Origin: Nocardia pseudovaccinii NBRC 100343
GTDB lineage: Bacteria > Actinomycetota > Actinomycetes > Mycobacteriales > Mycobacteriaceae
Reading direction: 5' to 3'
DNA length: 64,000 nt
NCBI RefSeq assembly: GCF_001613225.1
Contig: NZ_BDBY01000103.1
Coordinates: 1 to 64,000 of the forward strand
Part shown: positions 53,872-62,885 of the stretch, piece by piece
Position numbering within the stretch: the stretch's first letter is position 1
Layout of the letters: each line of letters starts with the position of its first letter
Program-made: the position numbers and the translations under genes
The notes under the pieces: generated by a model
The model's database searches: none
The model's input: only the letters and a program-made list of their open reading frames with translations
Told to the model about the DNA's origin: nothing

Positions 53872-54315
53872 ATGCCCAGCCTGTACGAGCACGCCGGTGG
53901 CGACGAGGCATTGCATCGCGTCGAAGAAGCCTTCTACGACAAGGTGCTCGCCGATCCGGTACTGAAAACCCAGTTCACCGAACGCCACCCGACGCACGTC
54001 GACCATCTCACCTGGTTCACCGCCGAATCCTTCGGCGGCCCGGACCGTTTCACCCGCAACCTCGGCTTCGACTACATCATCGCCGTGCACCGCGGCCTCG
54101 AAATCACCGATGAACAGCGTGCGCGCTTCGCCCAGCTGTATCTGGAGGCGTTCGAGGAAGCCGGGCTGTTCGACGATCCCGCCTTCCGCGAAGCGGTGCG
54201 CGAACATGCCGAATTCGGCGCCCAAGTGGCACAACAGAATTCGCATGCGCAGACCGACGACGAACTGCACCCGATCCGCGAGGTGCCGCACTGGACCTGG
54301 GACGGCGACGACTGA
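53872..54315 (+). CDS. Group II truncated haemoglobin
   Basis: A 147-aa globin (GlbO-type). SLYEHAGGDEALHRVEEAFYDKVLADPVL at the start, the proximal His in GFDYIIAVHRGLEITDEQRARF near 78 and the C-terminal PHWTWDGD typical of trHbII. The heme pocket distal Tyr is in EEAFYDKV. Binds O2/NO; the role may be detoxification. Monocistronic. Confidence 0.92.
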   Translation: MPSLYEHAGGDEALHRVEEAFYDKVLADPVLKTQFTERHPTHVDHLTWFTAESFGGPDRFTRNLGFDYIIAVHRGLEITDEQRARFAQLYLEAFEEAGLFDDPAFREAVREHAEFGAQVAQQNSHAQTDDELHPIREVPHWTWDGDD

Positions 54316-54322
54316 CCGCCGC

Positions 54323-55042
54323 CTATCCCGTCACGCGCGCGACCAAAGCGAGTAGCAAGAACGGCACGGTGGCGCTGACATCGGCCGTCTGATCCTCGGG
54401 TGTGCCGCGGGTATGTGCCGCGACCGCGAAAGTCTCGCCGAACGATGCCGAGGCCACCTCCAGCGGCCCGCTGTCGGACCAGCCCCACTTGCTGCCCTGG
54501 ACGCCGGGCAGCCGCGCGGTCCCCCAATCCTGTGCGGTGCCGTCGGCCGCCTGGTCGCCCGCCGCGGCCATCCAGCCGAAGATCGGCGACCAGGGTTCGG
54601 TGCGCTTCTTGGTCGCCAGGAAGGTGGCCACATCCGCGGTGCTGGTGTACGACATGCCCCAGGCCGGGCCCGATTTGGTAGCGGTCAGGCCGTACTCCGC
54701 GGCGATGGCGTCGATCGCCTGCGGATACTTCGCGCCGAGTTCGTCGGCCGCGGAATCGTCGGAATAGCGGATCATCCGCTCCGCCAACACCAGATCCGTC
54801 GCCGACCCGTCGCCGCGATGCAGCGCGTAGTCGACCATATAGAGCTTGACCAGTGACAATCCGGTGCGCATCTCGTGTTCGTTGCTGGTGCCCCACTGGA
54901 CGCCGGGCAGCACCGAACGGAAGGAGAACGCGGTTCGCGACGGAACCCCGTCCTCATCACCCACCTCGGCGGCGGCAACGGGCGCGGCGAATACCAGCAT
55001 CGCTGCGGCAGCGACCGAGATCGGGAAAGCCAAGCGGCCCAT
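54323..55042 (-). CDS. Secreted serine-hydrolase (class A beta-lactamase-like fold) protein
   Basis: A 239-aa protein with a Sec signal (MGRLAFPISVAAAAMLVFAAPVAAA). Mature part has SLVKLYMVDYAL (SxxK), YSDDSAADEL (SDN-like) and KWGWSDSG (KTG-like), the order found in class A-like penicillin-interacting enzymes. The third motif is degenerate, so true beta-lactamase activity is doubtful. Likely extracellular. Convergent with the haemoglobin gene by 7 nt. Confidence 0.78.
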   Translation of the reverse strand: MGRLAFPISVAAAAMLVFAAPVAAAEVGDEDGVPSRTAFSFRSVLPGVQWGTSNEHEMRTGLSLVKLYMVDYALHRGDGSATDLVLAERMIRYSDDSAADELGAKYPQAIDAIAAEYGLTATKSGPAWGMSYTSTADVATFLATKKRTEPWSPIFGWMAAAGDQAADGTAQDWGTARLPGVQGSKWGWSDSGPLEVASASFGETFAVAAHTRGTPEDQTADVSATVPFLLLALVARVTG

Positions 55043-55054
55043 AGTTTCTCGCTC

Positions 55055-55201
55055 CTATCGCACGACAGTCAGGACGGGCGGGCACCCGGCGCAGGCCGGA
55101 GTCTCTTTCTTCGCTTCATCGGCCGCTGCGGTCAGATCGTCGTCGGAAAGGCTGGCGACGCTGCCGTCGAGGCGAGCGAGACGTTCATACATCTCCTTCA
55201 T
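55055..55201 (-). CDS. 48-aa ORF coupled to the DUF1254 gene
   Basis: MKEMYERLARLDGSVASLSDDDLTAAADEAKKETPACAGCPPVLTVVR. Its ATG overlaps the stop of the DUF1254/DUF1214 gene (ATGA, 55198-55201), suggesting translation as a short partner. Helical N-terminal half and a CAGC near the end. No known family. Confidence 0.5.
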   Translation of the reverse strand: MKEMYERLARLDGSVASLSDDDLTAAADEAKKETPACAGCPPVLTVVR

Positions 55202-56598
55202 CCGACTCGGTTCAGACTCGGCGGTTGCCAGTGACCATCGAGCGCCCGCTGCTCGGGCACATACAGGCGAAGCGCGAGCCGGAAGGTGCCGGTTTCCGGT
55301 ATCGGCAACCAATTGCCGTCTGGCACAGCACTTCCCGGGTCCGCCGCCTGGATGGCGAGTTCCAGCGAGCCGTCCGGCAGCGGTATGACCGGACGCTGAT
55401 GACCGACCGAGAAGATGCCCGCCGGGTTGGGCACCAGAAAGCGCTCCGCGGTATAGGCGGTCAGCGACCAGAAGGCCCGCGCGGGCGGCGTCTGGCCCGC
55501 GGGGAAATGCAGCCGGTACGAGCGCGGCGCGCCCTGCTCCCCCGCATTCGCGCTGATCTCCGGATAGACGGTGTCCTCCGGCAGATTCGCACCGAGTGCG
55601 GTCCACGCGGTCGAGGCGCGCAGCGAGTAATCGGTGCCGTAGGTGCCGAGATTCGTCGCGAAACCCCAGCCGTTCTCCCGTCTGGCTTTGGGATTGGCGT
55701 AGTCCGGGATGCGCATCTGGCCCGCCGCCACCGCGGCGTCGAGGTCGGCGACCGGCGCACCGTCGACCGTGCCGCCCGGCCGGATGCCGATCTTCGAAAA
55801 CCGCTCCAGCGCGGGGGCATCGTCGCGGGCGGGCGGGTTGGTGAGCATAAGTGTGCATAGCCGGTCGAAGAAGGTGCGCCCGTCCATCCGCGCAACCTGC
55901 TGTGGAGGTGCGATCGGGGCGGCCATAACGGGATTGATCACCGGGTTCGGCCGTTCACCGCGCAACCAGGCGCTCAGCGGTGCGAGCAGCACCTGCTGCT
56001 GCACGCTCTCGGCGGCGGCGAAATCGGCCTGGCCGCGCAGCTCGATGCGACCGATCAACCAAGCGGTCGCGGTGGGCATCGCCAATCTGGTCAGGTTATC
56101 CGGCAACGCACCAGACCAATTGGGGCCGGTGATCACGTAGCCGTACGGCGGCTCCTGACCGGCGCGCACCTGTGGTGCGACACTGCTGGGATTGTGGGTG
56201 GTATTGGTCCAGGCGTCCATGATCTGCATGAGCCAGTACCGGTCGCCGTCCGTCGGCGGAACCTGCAGCACCACCGGTTCGGCACCCACGTCGAGCCAGG
56301 CGGTGGCATAAAGGGTGTCGATATTCGGCATCACCACCGTGTTCATCGCGGGATTTACCGGACTGACGGCCCAGATCTGATTGGCGGGTACGGCAGCGGT
56401 ATTCGACTGCAGCGTGACATCCATCAGCACCAGCGGATATCCGTAGATATAGGCGTCGGTCGCGATCGAACGCGGATCGCTCGGCGGCACGCTGCCGGAA
56501 CTCGCCACATTATCGGAATTCGTCGATTTGCCGCACGCGACCAGGCCCGCGCCCGTAACGGCACCGGCCAGCAGCATGGATCGCCGCGACATACTCAT
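55198..56598 (-). CDS. DUF1254/DUF1214 secreted protein
   Basis: A 466-aa exported protein. It starts MSMSRRSMLLAGAVTGAGLVACG, a lipoprotein signal with lipobox and a twin-Arg pair. DUF1254 follows: IATDAYIYGYPLVLMDVTLQSNTAAVPANQIWAVSPVNPAMNTVVMPNIDTLYATAWLD. DUF1214 is near the end: RAFWSLTAYTAERFLVPNP and the C-terminal LYVPEQRALDGHWQPPSL. Function of this family is unknown. ATGA link to a small ORF. Confidence 0.9.
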   Translation of the reverse strand: MSMSRRSMLLAGAVTGAGLVACGKSTNSDNVASSGSVPPSDPRSIATDAYIYGYPLVLMDVTLQSNTAAVPANQIWAVSPVNPAMNTVVMPNIDTLYATAWLDVGAEPVVLQVPPTDGDRYWLMQIMDAWTNTTHNPSSVAPQVRAGQEPPYGYVITGPNWSGALPDNLTRLAMPTATAWLIGRIELRGQADFAAAESVQQQVLLAPLSAWLRGERPNPVINPVMAAPIAPPQQVARMDGRTFFDRLCTLMLTNPPARDDAPALERFSKIGIRPGGTVDGAPVADLDAAVAAGQMRIPDYANPKARRENGWGFATNLGTYGTDYSLRASTAWTALGANLPEDTVYPEISANAGEQGAPRSYRLHFPAGQTPPARAFWSLTAYTAERFLVPNPAGIFSVGHQRPVIPLPDGSLELAIQAADPGSAVPDGNWLPIPETGTFRLALRLYVPEQRALDGHWQPPSLNRVG

Positions 56599-56712
56599 GC
56601 CTTCTCCCTACTTTCCCGATCAGGTCGGACAACTTCGAGAGAGATCAGCCGGAGTATAGCCACATATTTGCCGTAATTCGGGCAAGCGGCGACGTGGCCG
56701 GGTTTTCGTCGG

Positions 56713-57009
56713 TCAGCCGGTGCCGAGAATCGAATTCATAATCGTGCCCGCACTGGTGGCGACGACACCGCCGATCATGGCTCCCGCCACCATCTTCGGC
56801 GATTGCATCGCACCGCCGCTCCATTTCTCCCAGGCGAACCGGCCGCCCGCATAGATGATGCTGATTATCCCGGACAGCAGGGCAAACCAGGTCAGATAGC
56901 GCACCATCTGCAGCAGCTTGTCCGATAGCGGCGGAGCTTGCGGCGTCGGATTCTGGATCTGCGCCAACGTCGCACAGGCATCGCCGATCGACATCAGATA
57001 GATGTTCAT
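56713..57009 (-). CDS. Small two-helix membrane protein A (paralogue)
   Basis: 98 aa. N-terminus MNIYLMSIGDACATLAQIQNPTPQAPPLSDKLLQ, then two hydrophobic helices: MVRYLTWFALLSGIISIIYAGG and MVAGAMIGGVVATSAGTIMNSILG, with WEKWSGG between. It is a close relative of the divergent protein at 57167-57442. The layout recalls TrbC/VirB2-type small membrane proteins of actinobacterial secretion or conjugation systems, but the match is by topology only. Confidence 0.75.
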   Translation of the reverse strand: MNIYLMSIGDACATLAQIQNPTPQAPPLSDKLLQMVRYLTWFALLSGIISIIYAGGRFAWEKWSGGAMQSPKMVAGAMIGGVVATSAGTIMNSILGTG

Positions 57010-57166
57010 CGTCTACTCCTCGACTATCACGCCCTTTCCATGATCCGCACAACGAGTGGTCTCGCAAGCGCGCAGGCATCGTGACTGCGCGGTCGCCGAG
57101 AAACCGATACCATCTCTCGGAGAGCGCGTTAACCCCCTGTCCCGCATCCAGAATGAGCAACACGAG

Positions 57167-57442
57167 ATGATCCTGGCCGCCGTTTACGACACTTGGGCAC
57201 AGATCGGCAATCCCACTCCCGAGGCCCCTCCGGTGTCCGACAAGATTCTTCAACTGGTCCGCTATTTCACCTGGTTCGTGCTGCTCGCCGGCATAGTCGC
57301 CATCATCTACGCAGGTGGCCGCTTCGCCTGGGAGAAGTGGAGCGGCGGCGGTCTGGAATCCCCGAAGATGGTGGCCGGAGCCATGATCGGCGGTGTGGTT
57401 GCCACCAGTGCGGGCACCATCATGAACGCCGTCATCGGCTGA
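57167..57442 (+). CDS. Small two-helix membrane protein B (paralogue)
   Basis: 91 aa. MILAAVYDTWAQIGNPTPEAPPVSDKILQ, then helices LVRYFTWFVLLAGIVAIIYAGGRFAWEKW and MVAGAMIGGVVATSAGTIMNAVIG. About half to two-thirds identical to protein A by eye, with the strongest match in the second helix. Start at 57167; an in-frame ATG at 57056 would add a non-matching 37-residue extension. Confidence 0.78.
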   Translation: MILAAVYDTWAQIGNPTPEAPPVSDKILQLVRYFTWFVLLAGIVAIIYAGGRFAWEKWSGGGLESPKMVAGAMIGGVVATSAGTIMNAVIG

Positions 57443-57464
57443 GTCCGCGACTTCGACTGCGGAC
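57443..57464. terminator. Short hairpin between convergent genes
   Basis: GTCCGC and GCGGAC, perfect 6-bp arms with a 10-nt loop, right after the stop of membrane protein B and before the TerD-vWA stop. Short but well placed. Confidence 0.4.
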
Positions 57465-57473
57465 CGGCACGAT

Positions 57474-58721
57474 TCAGCGCAGAATGCCCGCCTGCCCGGC
57501 CGCGCGCAGCCAGTCCGGGAATTCACCCAGCAACCGGGCATACAGCTGCGCGTCGTCCACCTGGTCGATGTCGTCGAGGGCGAAGAAGCCCGCGTTGTCC
57601 ACGACCCGGTCCGACATTTCGTCGAGGGTGCGCAGCAAGCCGTAGTTGGCCCTGCCGAGGCCGACGAACTGCCAGAAGGCGGGCAGTCGGGACGCGTCGC
57701 GCATGAGTGCGGCGATCTCGCGCTTCTTCGCGAAGCCGCCGTCAGTGAAGAACAGCACCAGGGTCGGCGCATCGCCTGGCCGCAGCGAGGCGATGATGTC
57801 GCGCATGATCGGCAGTTCGTCGTTGCGACCGCCGATCCTGGCGTAGTCGATGCCCTGGTGAGTGCCGGTGAGGTGTAAGAAGGTCTGGGCCCATGCCTCG
57901 CCGTGCTCGACGGTGATATCGGGCAGTTTCGCGAAGGACAGCGCGTAGAGGTAGGCCTCCAGGGCGCCGTCCTCGTCGAGCTGGGTCGCCACCGGGATCA
58001 TCCGCTGCACAACGCGGTGCACGACCTGTTTGCTGTATTGCCTGCTCATGCTGAGGGTTTTGTCGATGACCAGGATGACGCGGGCGCGAATTCCGAAGGC
58101 GTTCTTGTTGATCAGGACCTTGGCGACTTCGCGTTTGCGCAGGTCGAGTCTGGCGCGCTTCTCGAAGGAGAGTGCGGCTTCGCCGGGGACTGTCCGGACC
58201 TCGGGGGTGGCGGGAGGAGTGACGGGCGCGGGCTCGTCGTCGACGCTCACGCCGTGATCGGTGACCAGCGCGGCGAATCCGCCCGCATACCCCTGTCCGA
58301 CCGCGCGAACCTTCCACTCGGAGTTACGCCGATACAATTCCAGTGCGATGACGATCGACTCGCTGTCGAGTCCATCGATTACATACTCGTAGAGCGCATT
58401 TCCGGATCCATCGGCAACGGTCGCAACCGGTGGTGCGAATTGCCCGAAAGTTGCCCCGGATTCGTCCAAAGTGATGACCACACGTATTTGGGCGATATCG
58501 GCGGGCACGTGGGCCGCGGAAACGAGCAGCGTTCCCGACCGCAACTCGACGCCGGGTGCCTGCGGCTGATTGAAGAAGACGAAATCGGCGTCGGTGCGAA
58601 CGCGGCCCGCTTCGGTCACCAATAATGCCGAGACATCGGCCGGGGCGATGGATCGCACCGCGACAACGACATTCGACGCCGCGAGCGGACCGTTCTGTCC
58701 CTTGACGAGTGATATGCCCAC
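57474..58721 (-). CDS. TerD-vWA fusion protein (TerF-like)
   Basis: A 415-aa protein. TerD at 1-165 (MGISLVKGQNGPLAASNVV, FVFFNQPQAPGVEL, EWKVRAVGQGYAGGFAALVTDHG). A short Pro-rich linker follows, then a vWA domain at about 205-415: ARVILVIDKTLSMSRQYS (MIDAS-like, D-x-T-x-S) and GDAPTLVLFFTDGGFAKKREI. This is the TerD+vWA architecture of tellurite/stress Ter systems, which bind Ca2+ and act at the membrane. Convergent with the small membrane protein. Confidence 0.9.
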   Translation of the reverse strand: MGISLVKGQNGPLAASNVVVAVRSIAPADVSALLVTEAGRVRTDADFVFFNQPQAPGVELRSGTLLVSAAHVPADIAQIRVVITLDESGATFGQFAPPVATVADGSGNALYEYVIDGLDSESIVIALELYRRNSEWKVRAVGQGYAGGFAALVTDHGVSVDDEPAPVTPPATPEVRTVPGEAALSFEKRARLDLRKREVAKVLINKNAFGIRARVILVIDKTLSMSRQYSKQVVHRVVQRMIPVATQLDEDGALEAYLYALSFAKLPDITVEHGEAWAQTFLHLTGTHQGIDYARIGGRNDELPIMRDIIASLRPGDAPTLVLFFTDGGFAKKREIAALMRDASRLPAFWQFVGLGRANYGLLRTLDEMSDRVVDNAGFFALDDIDQVDDAQLYARLLGEFPDWLRAAGQAGILR

Positions 58722-58767
58722 CGCGAACTCCTTGCCGTACCCGATCGAACCGTACCGACTAGGCGTC

Positions 58768-59661
58768 TCACAGACCCCTGAGCAGTGTCAACACATCCAG
58801 TGCCGTTTCGACGGAATCGCCGAGCAGCCGGATCTCCGCCGCGGTCGCGTTGTGCAGTCCGGGATCCTCCAGCGCCAGGCCATTGCCGTAGATCACCACG
58901 TTGTATCCGAGATCGGCGGCCCGCAGCAGCGGACCGGTCGCCACGCCCGCACCGAGCAACAGGTCCAGACCCTCACCGACGAAATAGAACCGCCACAACG
59001 GACCGAGATCGCCGTTGTAGATCTCCTTGGTCCGATCGATGATCACCTGACCGGAGGCCGCGATCGCGTCGACGATCTTGAAATAGTCGGGCGCGTTCTC
59101 CGGCTTACTCGCGACCGTCGCTACGGAATACGCGAGATCCACGCTCAAATGCGCGTTGTAGCCCGCCATGGCGACACGGGCGGGCGATACCTCACACCGG
59201 CGAGCGAGCTCGAAATACCGCGCCCACTGCGGCTCGACCGGCGCACCGGTGAAGGCCGCGTGCACATTGACCAGGAACCGCCGCAGCAATTCCAAGCTGA
59301 TCGCATGTGCGTACTCCGGATCCAGGAAAGCACCCGGATCGCGCTGCAATGGCATCACCGCCGACTGCTCCACACCGTCGAGCCCGAGCGGAAACAGCCC
59401 GCGTCGATCACGATGCGCGACCAGGATTTCGGTGATCTCCCGGTGGCGCGCTACCGCGGTCTCCAAGCGCTGCAACGCATTTCCGATCAATGTACTGGTA
59501 TCGGAGAGTTGAGCGATGGTATCGAGTTCGTCCGCCGACAGCGGTGTGCCACAGAACGCCGGAGCAACCGGCTCCGCGATGACCATCGGCGTCAGCCCGA
59601 CTGCCATCGTGAATATCGCGGTGATCAGTCCGAGGACGGCCGTCCGCAAAGAAGCTCGCAC
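58768..59661 (-). CDS. Secreted protein, DUF5995-like
   Basis: A 297-aa protein with a Sec signal (MRASLRTAVLGLITAIFTMAVGLTPMVIA). The mature part has EYAHAISLELLRRFLVNVHAAFTGAPVEPQWARYFELARRCEVSPARVAMAGYNAHLSVDLAYSVATVASKPENAPDYFKIVDAIAAS, which fits the helical DUF5995 pattern (NAHLxxDLA). Unknown function. Confidence 0.7.
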   Translation of the reverse strand: MRASLRTAVLGLITAIFTMAVGLTPMVIAEPVAPAFCGTPLSADELDTIAQLSDTSTLIGNALQRLETAVARHREITEILVAHRDRRGLFPLGLDGVEQSAVMPLQRDPGAFLDPEYAHAISLELLRRFLVNVHAAFTGAPVEPQWARYFELARRCEVSPARVAMAGYNAHLSVDLAYSVATVASKPENAPDYFKIVDAIAASGQVIIDRTKEIYNGDLGPLWRFYFVGEGLDLLLGAGVATGPLLRAADLGYNVVIYGNGLALEDPGLHNATAAEIRLLGDSVETALDVLTLLRGL

Positions 59662-59707
59662 CGCCGAAGTCTAAGGGCCATTCAGGTTTCCACCGACCAG
59701 TGACACG

Positions 59708-60382
59708 TCAACCCACGAATTCGCGGTCACCGTAGTGGACGGTATCCGGATTCCACGTGCCGCCGATGCTGGTGACGAATCGCTGGGTCAGCGTGAAATC
59801 CGCGAGGTCGGCGACCAGGATGAGACTCCCGGATTCGGTGACGGACCCGCCGACCAGATGCTCACGCGCCTCGCGATCGGCGACGAGTGCGTCACGGAAC
59901 CGGCGCACGTCGACACCGGCGACCTCGACCGTGAAGGCGTCGACCTCCGACGCGGTATTCGGCAGGTACCGGAAGGTCAGCACCGACTCCTGACCGAATC
60001 GAGTTCGTACCTGATCGCCGATGCGATGCAAATCGACGGCATCGACACAGGCGAGATGGAATTCACGCGAACGCTCATAGGTCGCCTGCTGCCGCTCATC
60101 CGACCAGAACACCCCACTGACCAAGGTGGACCCGACCGGCAGCCCGACATTCCCGAGCGCGATCCCGTCGACCTGAAGTTCGAACGCCGCCAACCCGTTT
60201 CGCAACCGCTGGTCATCCGGATCGGTGATCGTCGCCGTGTTATCGGTCGCGAACAGTTCCGCGGTGGGCTGCAACGGATTTCCCACCGCACAAGCATTCG
60301 GCGCCGACTCCGCCGGTCCCCCGACCAACACGGTCCCGACGAGCAAGGCAACGACAACGCCGATAACGCGTGACACGATCAT
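59708..60382 (-). CDS. Secreted unknown protein
   Basis: A 224-aa protein with signal MIVSRVIGVVVALLVGTVLVGGPAESA. Mature part begins NACAVGNPLQPTAELFATDNTATITDPDD and includes paired regions with FRDALVADREAREHL. No family known to me. I use the ATG at 60382 because GAGAGG precedes it; ATGs at 60397 and 60424 are alternatives. Confidence 0.7.
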   Translation of the reverse strand: MIVSRVIGVVVALLVGTVLVGGPAESAPNACAVGNPLQPTAELFATDNTATITDPDDQRLRNGLAAFELQVDGIALGNVGLPVGSTLVSGVFWSDERQQATYERSREFHLACVDAVDLHRIGDQVRTRFGQESVLTFRYLPNTASEVDAFTVEVAGVDVRRFRDALVADREAREHLVGGSVTESGSLILVADLADFTLTQRFVTSIGGTWNPDTVHYGDREFVG

Positions 60383-60427
60383 CTGGATCCTCTCCATCAC
60401 CGACGAGCCCCGCAAGATCACCACACC

Positions 60428-61933
60428 CTAGCGCTTCGAGCGCGACCAGCCGAAGGTCAGGGCTACGGCGCGTTTCCAGTTGTCGTATTCGTCTCGGCGG
60501 TGGGTGGGGTCCATTCGGGGGATCCATTGTCCGGCCAGGCGCCAGTTGTTGCGCAGGCCCTCGAGGTCGGGCCAGTAGCCGACGGCCAGGCCAGCGGCGT
60601 AAGCGGCTCCGAGAGAGACGGTTTCGGCTACGAAGGGGCGCATGACGGGGATGTCGAGGACGTCGGCGACGATCTGCATGAGCAGGTTGTCGGAGGTCAT
60701 GCCGCCGTCGACGCGCAGGGTGCTGGCCTGCAGACCGGAGTCGGCGTTCATGGCGTCGACGACTTCGCGGGTCTGCCAGGCGGTCGCCTCCAGGACGGCG
60801 CGGGCGAGATGGCCCTTGTTGATGTACGAGGTCAGGCCGATGACGAGACCCCTTGCGTCACTGCGCCAATGCGGCGCATACAGGCCGGAGAATGCGGGCA
60901 CGATATAGCAGCCGCCATTGTCTTCGACTGTGCGAGCGAGGGTTTCGATCTCGGGCGCACTCGACACCAGACCGATATTGTCGCGCACCCACTGCACCAG
61001 CGAACCGGTCACCGCGATCGGCCCCTCCAGCGCGTACACCGGTTCGGGCTCGATCTGATATCCGATGGTGGTGAGCAGACCGTGCGAGGACTGCACCAGC
61101 TCGCGCCCGGTATTCATCATCAGGAAGCCGCCGGTACCGTAGGTGCATTTGGTTTCCCCACGGGCGAAACAGGTTTGGCCGAACAGTGCGGCGTGCTGGT
61201 CGCCGAGCGCGGCGGCGATCGGGATGCCGGGCACCACCCGGCCGGTCATCCCATAGGACGCGGTCGACGGCTGAATGCCCGGCAGCATCGCGGCCGGAAT
61301 TCCGAAGAACTCCAACAGTTCTCGATCCCAGGTGAGCGAGGCGATATTCATCAACAGCGTGCGACTGGCATTGGTGACATCGGTGCGATGCACACCGCCG
61401 TCCGGTCCGCCGGTCAGATTCCAGATCAGCCAGGTCTCCATGGTGCCGAAGAGCACTTCCCCGCGCTCGGCCCGATCCCGCAGTCCAGGAATGGTATCCA
61501 GCAGCCAGCGCAGCCGGGGCGCGGCGAAATAACCGGCCAGCGGCAGGCCGCACAGTTCGCGAATTCGTTCCGCACCAGGCTTGCTCTCGAATTCGCGCAC
61601 CAGTTCATCGGTGCGCACGTCCTGCCAGACGACCGCCCGCCGGATCGGCACACCGGTGTGGCGATCCCACACCACCGTGGTTTCCCGTTGATTCGCGATG
61701 CCGAGGGCCACAACCTGTTCCGCGGCGATACCGGAATCCCGCAGCGCCTGCGGCACGATGCGCTCGACATTGCGCCAGATCTCCAGCGCATCCTGCTCGA
61801 CCCAGCCGGGCCGCGGATAGTGCTGCTGATGTTCACGCTGTGCGACACCGACCAGGCGTGCGCGCTGATCGAACAGAATGCACCTGGTGGAGGTGGTGCC
61901 CTGATCGATCGCCAGCACATAGCGTTGCGCCAT
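60428..61933 (-). CDS. glpK: Glycerol kinase 1
   Basis: A 501-aa FGGY-family kinase. Opening [22 protein letters not shown]/glycerol residues at [27 protein letters not shown] near 265, KCTYGTGGFLMMNTG, GPIAVTGSLVQWVRDN, and GGCYIVPAFSGLYAPHWRSDARG near 350. Converts glycerol to glycerol-3-phosphate. Follows the IclR gene by 48 nt on the same strand, so the two form an operon. Confidence 0.95.
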   Translation of the reverse strand: MAQRYVLAIDQGTTSTRCILFDQRARLVGVAQREHQQHYPRPGWVEQDALEIWRNVERIVPQALRDSGIAAEQVVALGIANQRETTVVWDRHTGVPIRRAVVWQDVRTDELVREFESKPGAERIRELCGLPLAGYFAAPRLRWLLDTIPGLRDRAERGEVLFGTMETWLIWNLTGGPDGGVHRTDVTNASRTLLMNIASLTWDRELLEFFGIPAAMLPGIQPSTASYGMTGRVVPGIPIAAALGDQHAALFGQTCFARGETKCTYGTGGFLMMNTGRELVQSSHGLLTTIGYQIEPEPVYALEGPIAVTGSLVQWVRDNIGLVSSAPEIETLARTVEDNGGCYIVPAFSGLYAPHWRSDARGLVIGLTSYINKGHLARAVLEATAWQTREVVDAMNADSGLQASTLRVDGGMTSDNLLMQIVADVLDIPVMRPFVAETVSLGAAYAAGLAVGYWPDLEGLRNNWRLAGQWIPRMDPTHRRDEYDNWKRAVALTFGWSRSKR

Positions 61934-61981
61934 CGGCTACTTCCTGTCGGACGAGAATTGGTGCGGCATTATGTACGAAAT

Positions 61982-62746
61982 TCATTGTCCGGCACCGAGA
62001 TCCCGCGATACCGCATGCGCGGCATCGCGGACCTGCCCGACCAGCGTCGGCCGGTGCCGCAGTTGCGGATCGCAGAGCCGGTCGACCGGACCGCTGATCC
62101 CGATCGCACCGACCACGAGTCCACCGTGTGTCCGGATCGGCGCGGCTATACCGGCCACCCCGGACCGGAATTCCTCGGTCTCCCCGGCCCATCCCGCCTG
62201 CCGGACCGCGGCAAGCGCCCGGGTGAGCGCCGCCCGGTCGACAATGGTGCGCCGGGTGAGCGGCGCCAATTCACCACCGCGAACAGCGACGGCCAGCTCG
62301 GCGTCATAGGCGAGCAGCACCTTGCCGAGCGCGGTCGCGTGCGCCGGTAGCAGTTCGCCGACCTCGAGCGCCTGTTCGGTGTTGTCCGGCCGGAAGACGT
62401 GGTGCACGACCACCACGCTTTCGTCCGCCGCGGCACCGATTCGCACCGACTCCCCCGTGCGCGCGGCCAGGGCATCGGCCCAGTTGATCGCCCTCGAGCG
62501 CAGTTCGTTGTTGTCGAGATAACTTGTCCCGAGATGCAGTACGGCCGCCCCGAGCTGGTACTTGCCACTGGCTTGATCCTGTTCGACGAATCCCACGCCC
62601 TGCAATGTGCGCAGGATGCCGTGCGCGGTCGGCTTGGCCAGCCCGAGCGCACCCGCGATTTCGCCGACCCCGAGGCGGCCGGAACCTCGAGCGAGCAGCT
62701 GCAGGACGGCCGCCGCTCGTTCGATCGATTGGATCGGACCGGGCAT
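61982..62746 (-). CDS. IclR-family regulator (glycerol-type)
   Basis: A 254-aa IclR regulator. HTH in [53 protein letters not shown] (5-58) and effector domain with [18 protein letters not shown] and [26 protein letters not shown]. Closest by pattern to GylR-like regulators of glycerol genes. It sits between two divergent glpK genes, with a CGTTCG..CGAACG palindrome upstream. Confidence 0.9.
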   Translation of the reverse strand: MPGPIQSIERAAAVLQLLARGSGRLGVGEIAGALGLAKPTAHGILRTLQGVGFVEQDQASGKYQLGAAVLHLGTSYLDNNELRSRAINWADALAARTGESVRIGAAADESVVVVHHVFRPDNTEQALEVGELLPAHATALGKVLLAYDAELAVAVRGGELAPLTRRTIVDRAALTRALAAVRQAGWAGETEEFRSGVAGIAAPIRTHGGLVVGAIGISGPVDRLCDPQLRHRPTLVGQVRDAAHAVSRDLGAGQ

Positions 62747-62780
62747 ACGCCGAAACCTACATGGCGATGGCCATCACAAC

Positions 62781-62799
62781 CGTTCGGCATTGTCGAACG
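62781..62799. promoter_or_regulatory. IclR/GylR-like operator between divergent iclR and glpK2
   Basis: CGTTCG and CGAACG are perfect 6-bp arms around a 7-nt centre. It lies 35 nt upstream of iclR and 87 nt upstream of the second glpK. GATGGCCATC (62766-62775), a perfect 10-bp palindrome, is next to it. A likely binding site for the regulator. Confidence 0.55.
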
Positions 62800-62885
62800 C
62801 ACGCTATGTCCGTTTCGGCGATCCGCTAATAGCGTCGGCCCCGACGGCCGCAACCGCGGCAGTCTTTGCAGACGGAGGCTCAGCG

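Noticed and set aside
60500..62350. Plus-strand frame of 616 codons
   Set aside because: Antisense to glpK 1 and the IclR gene, with no motif of its own.
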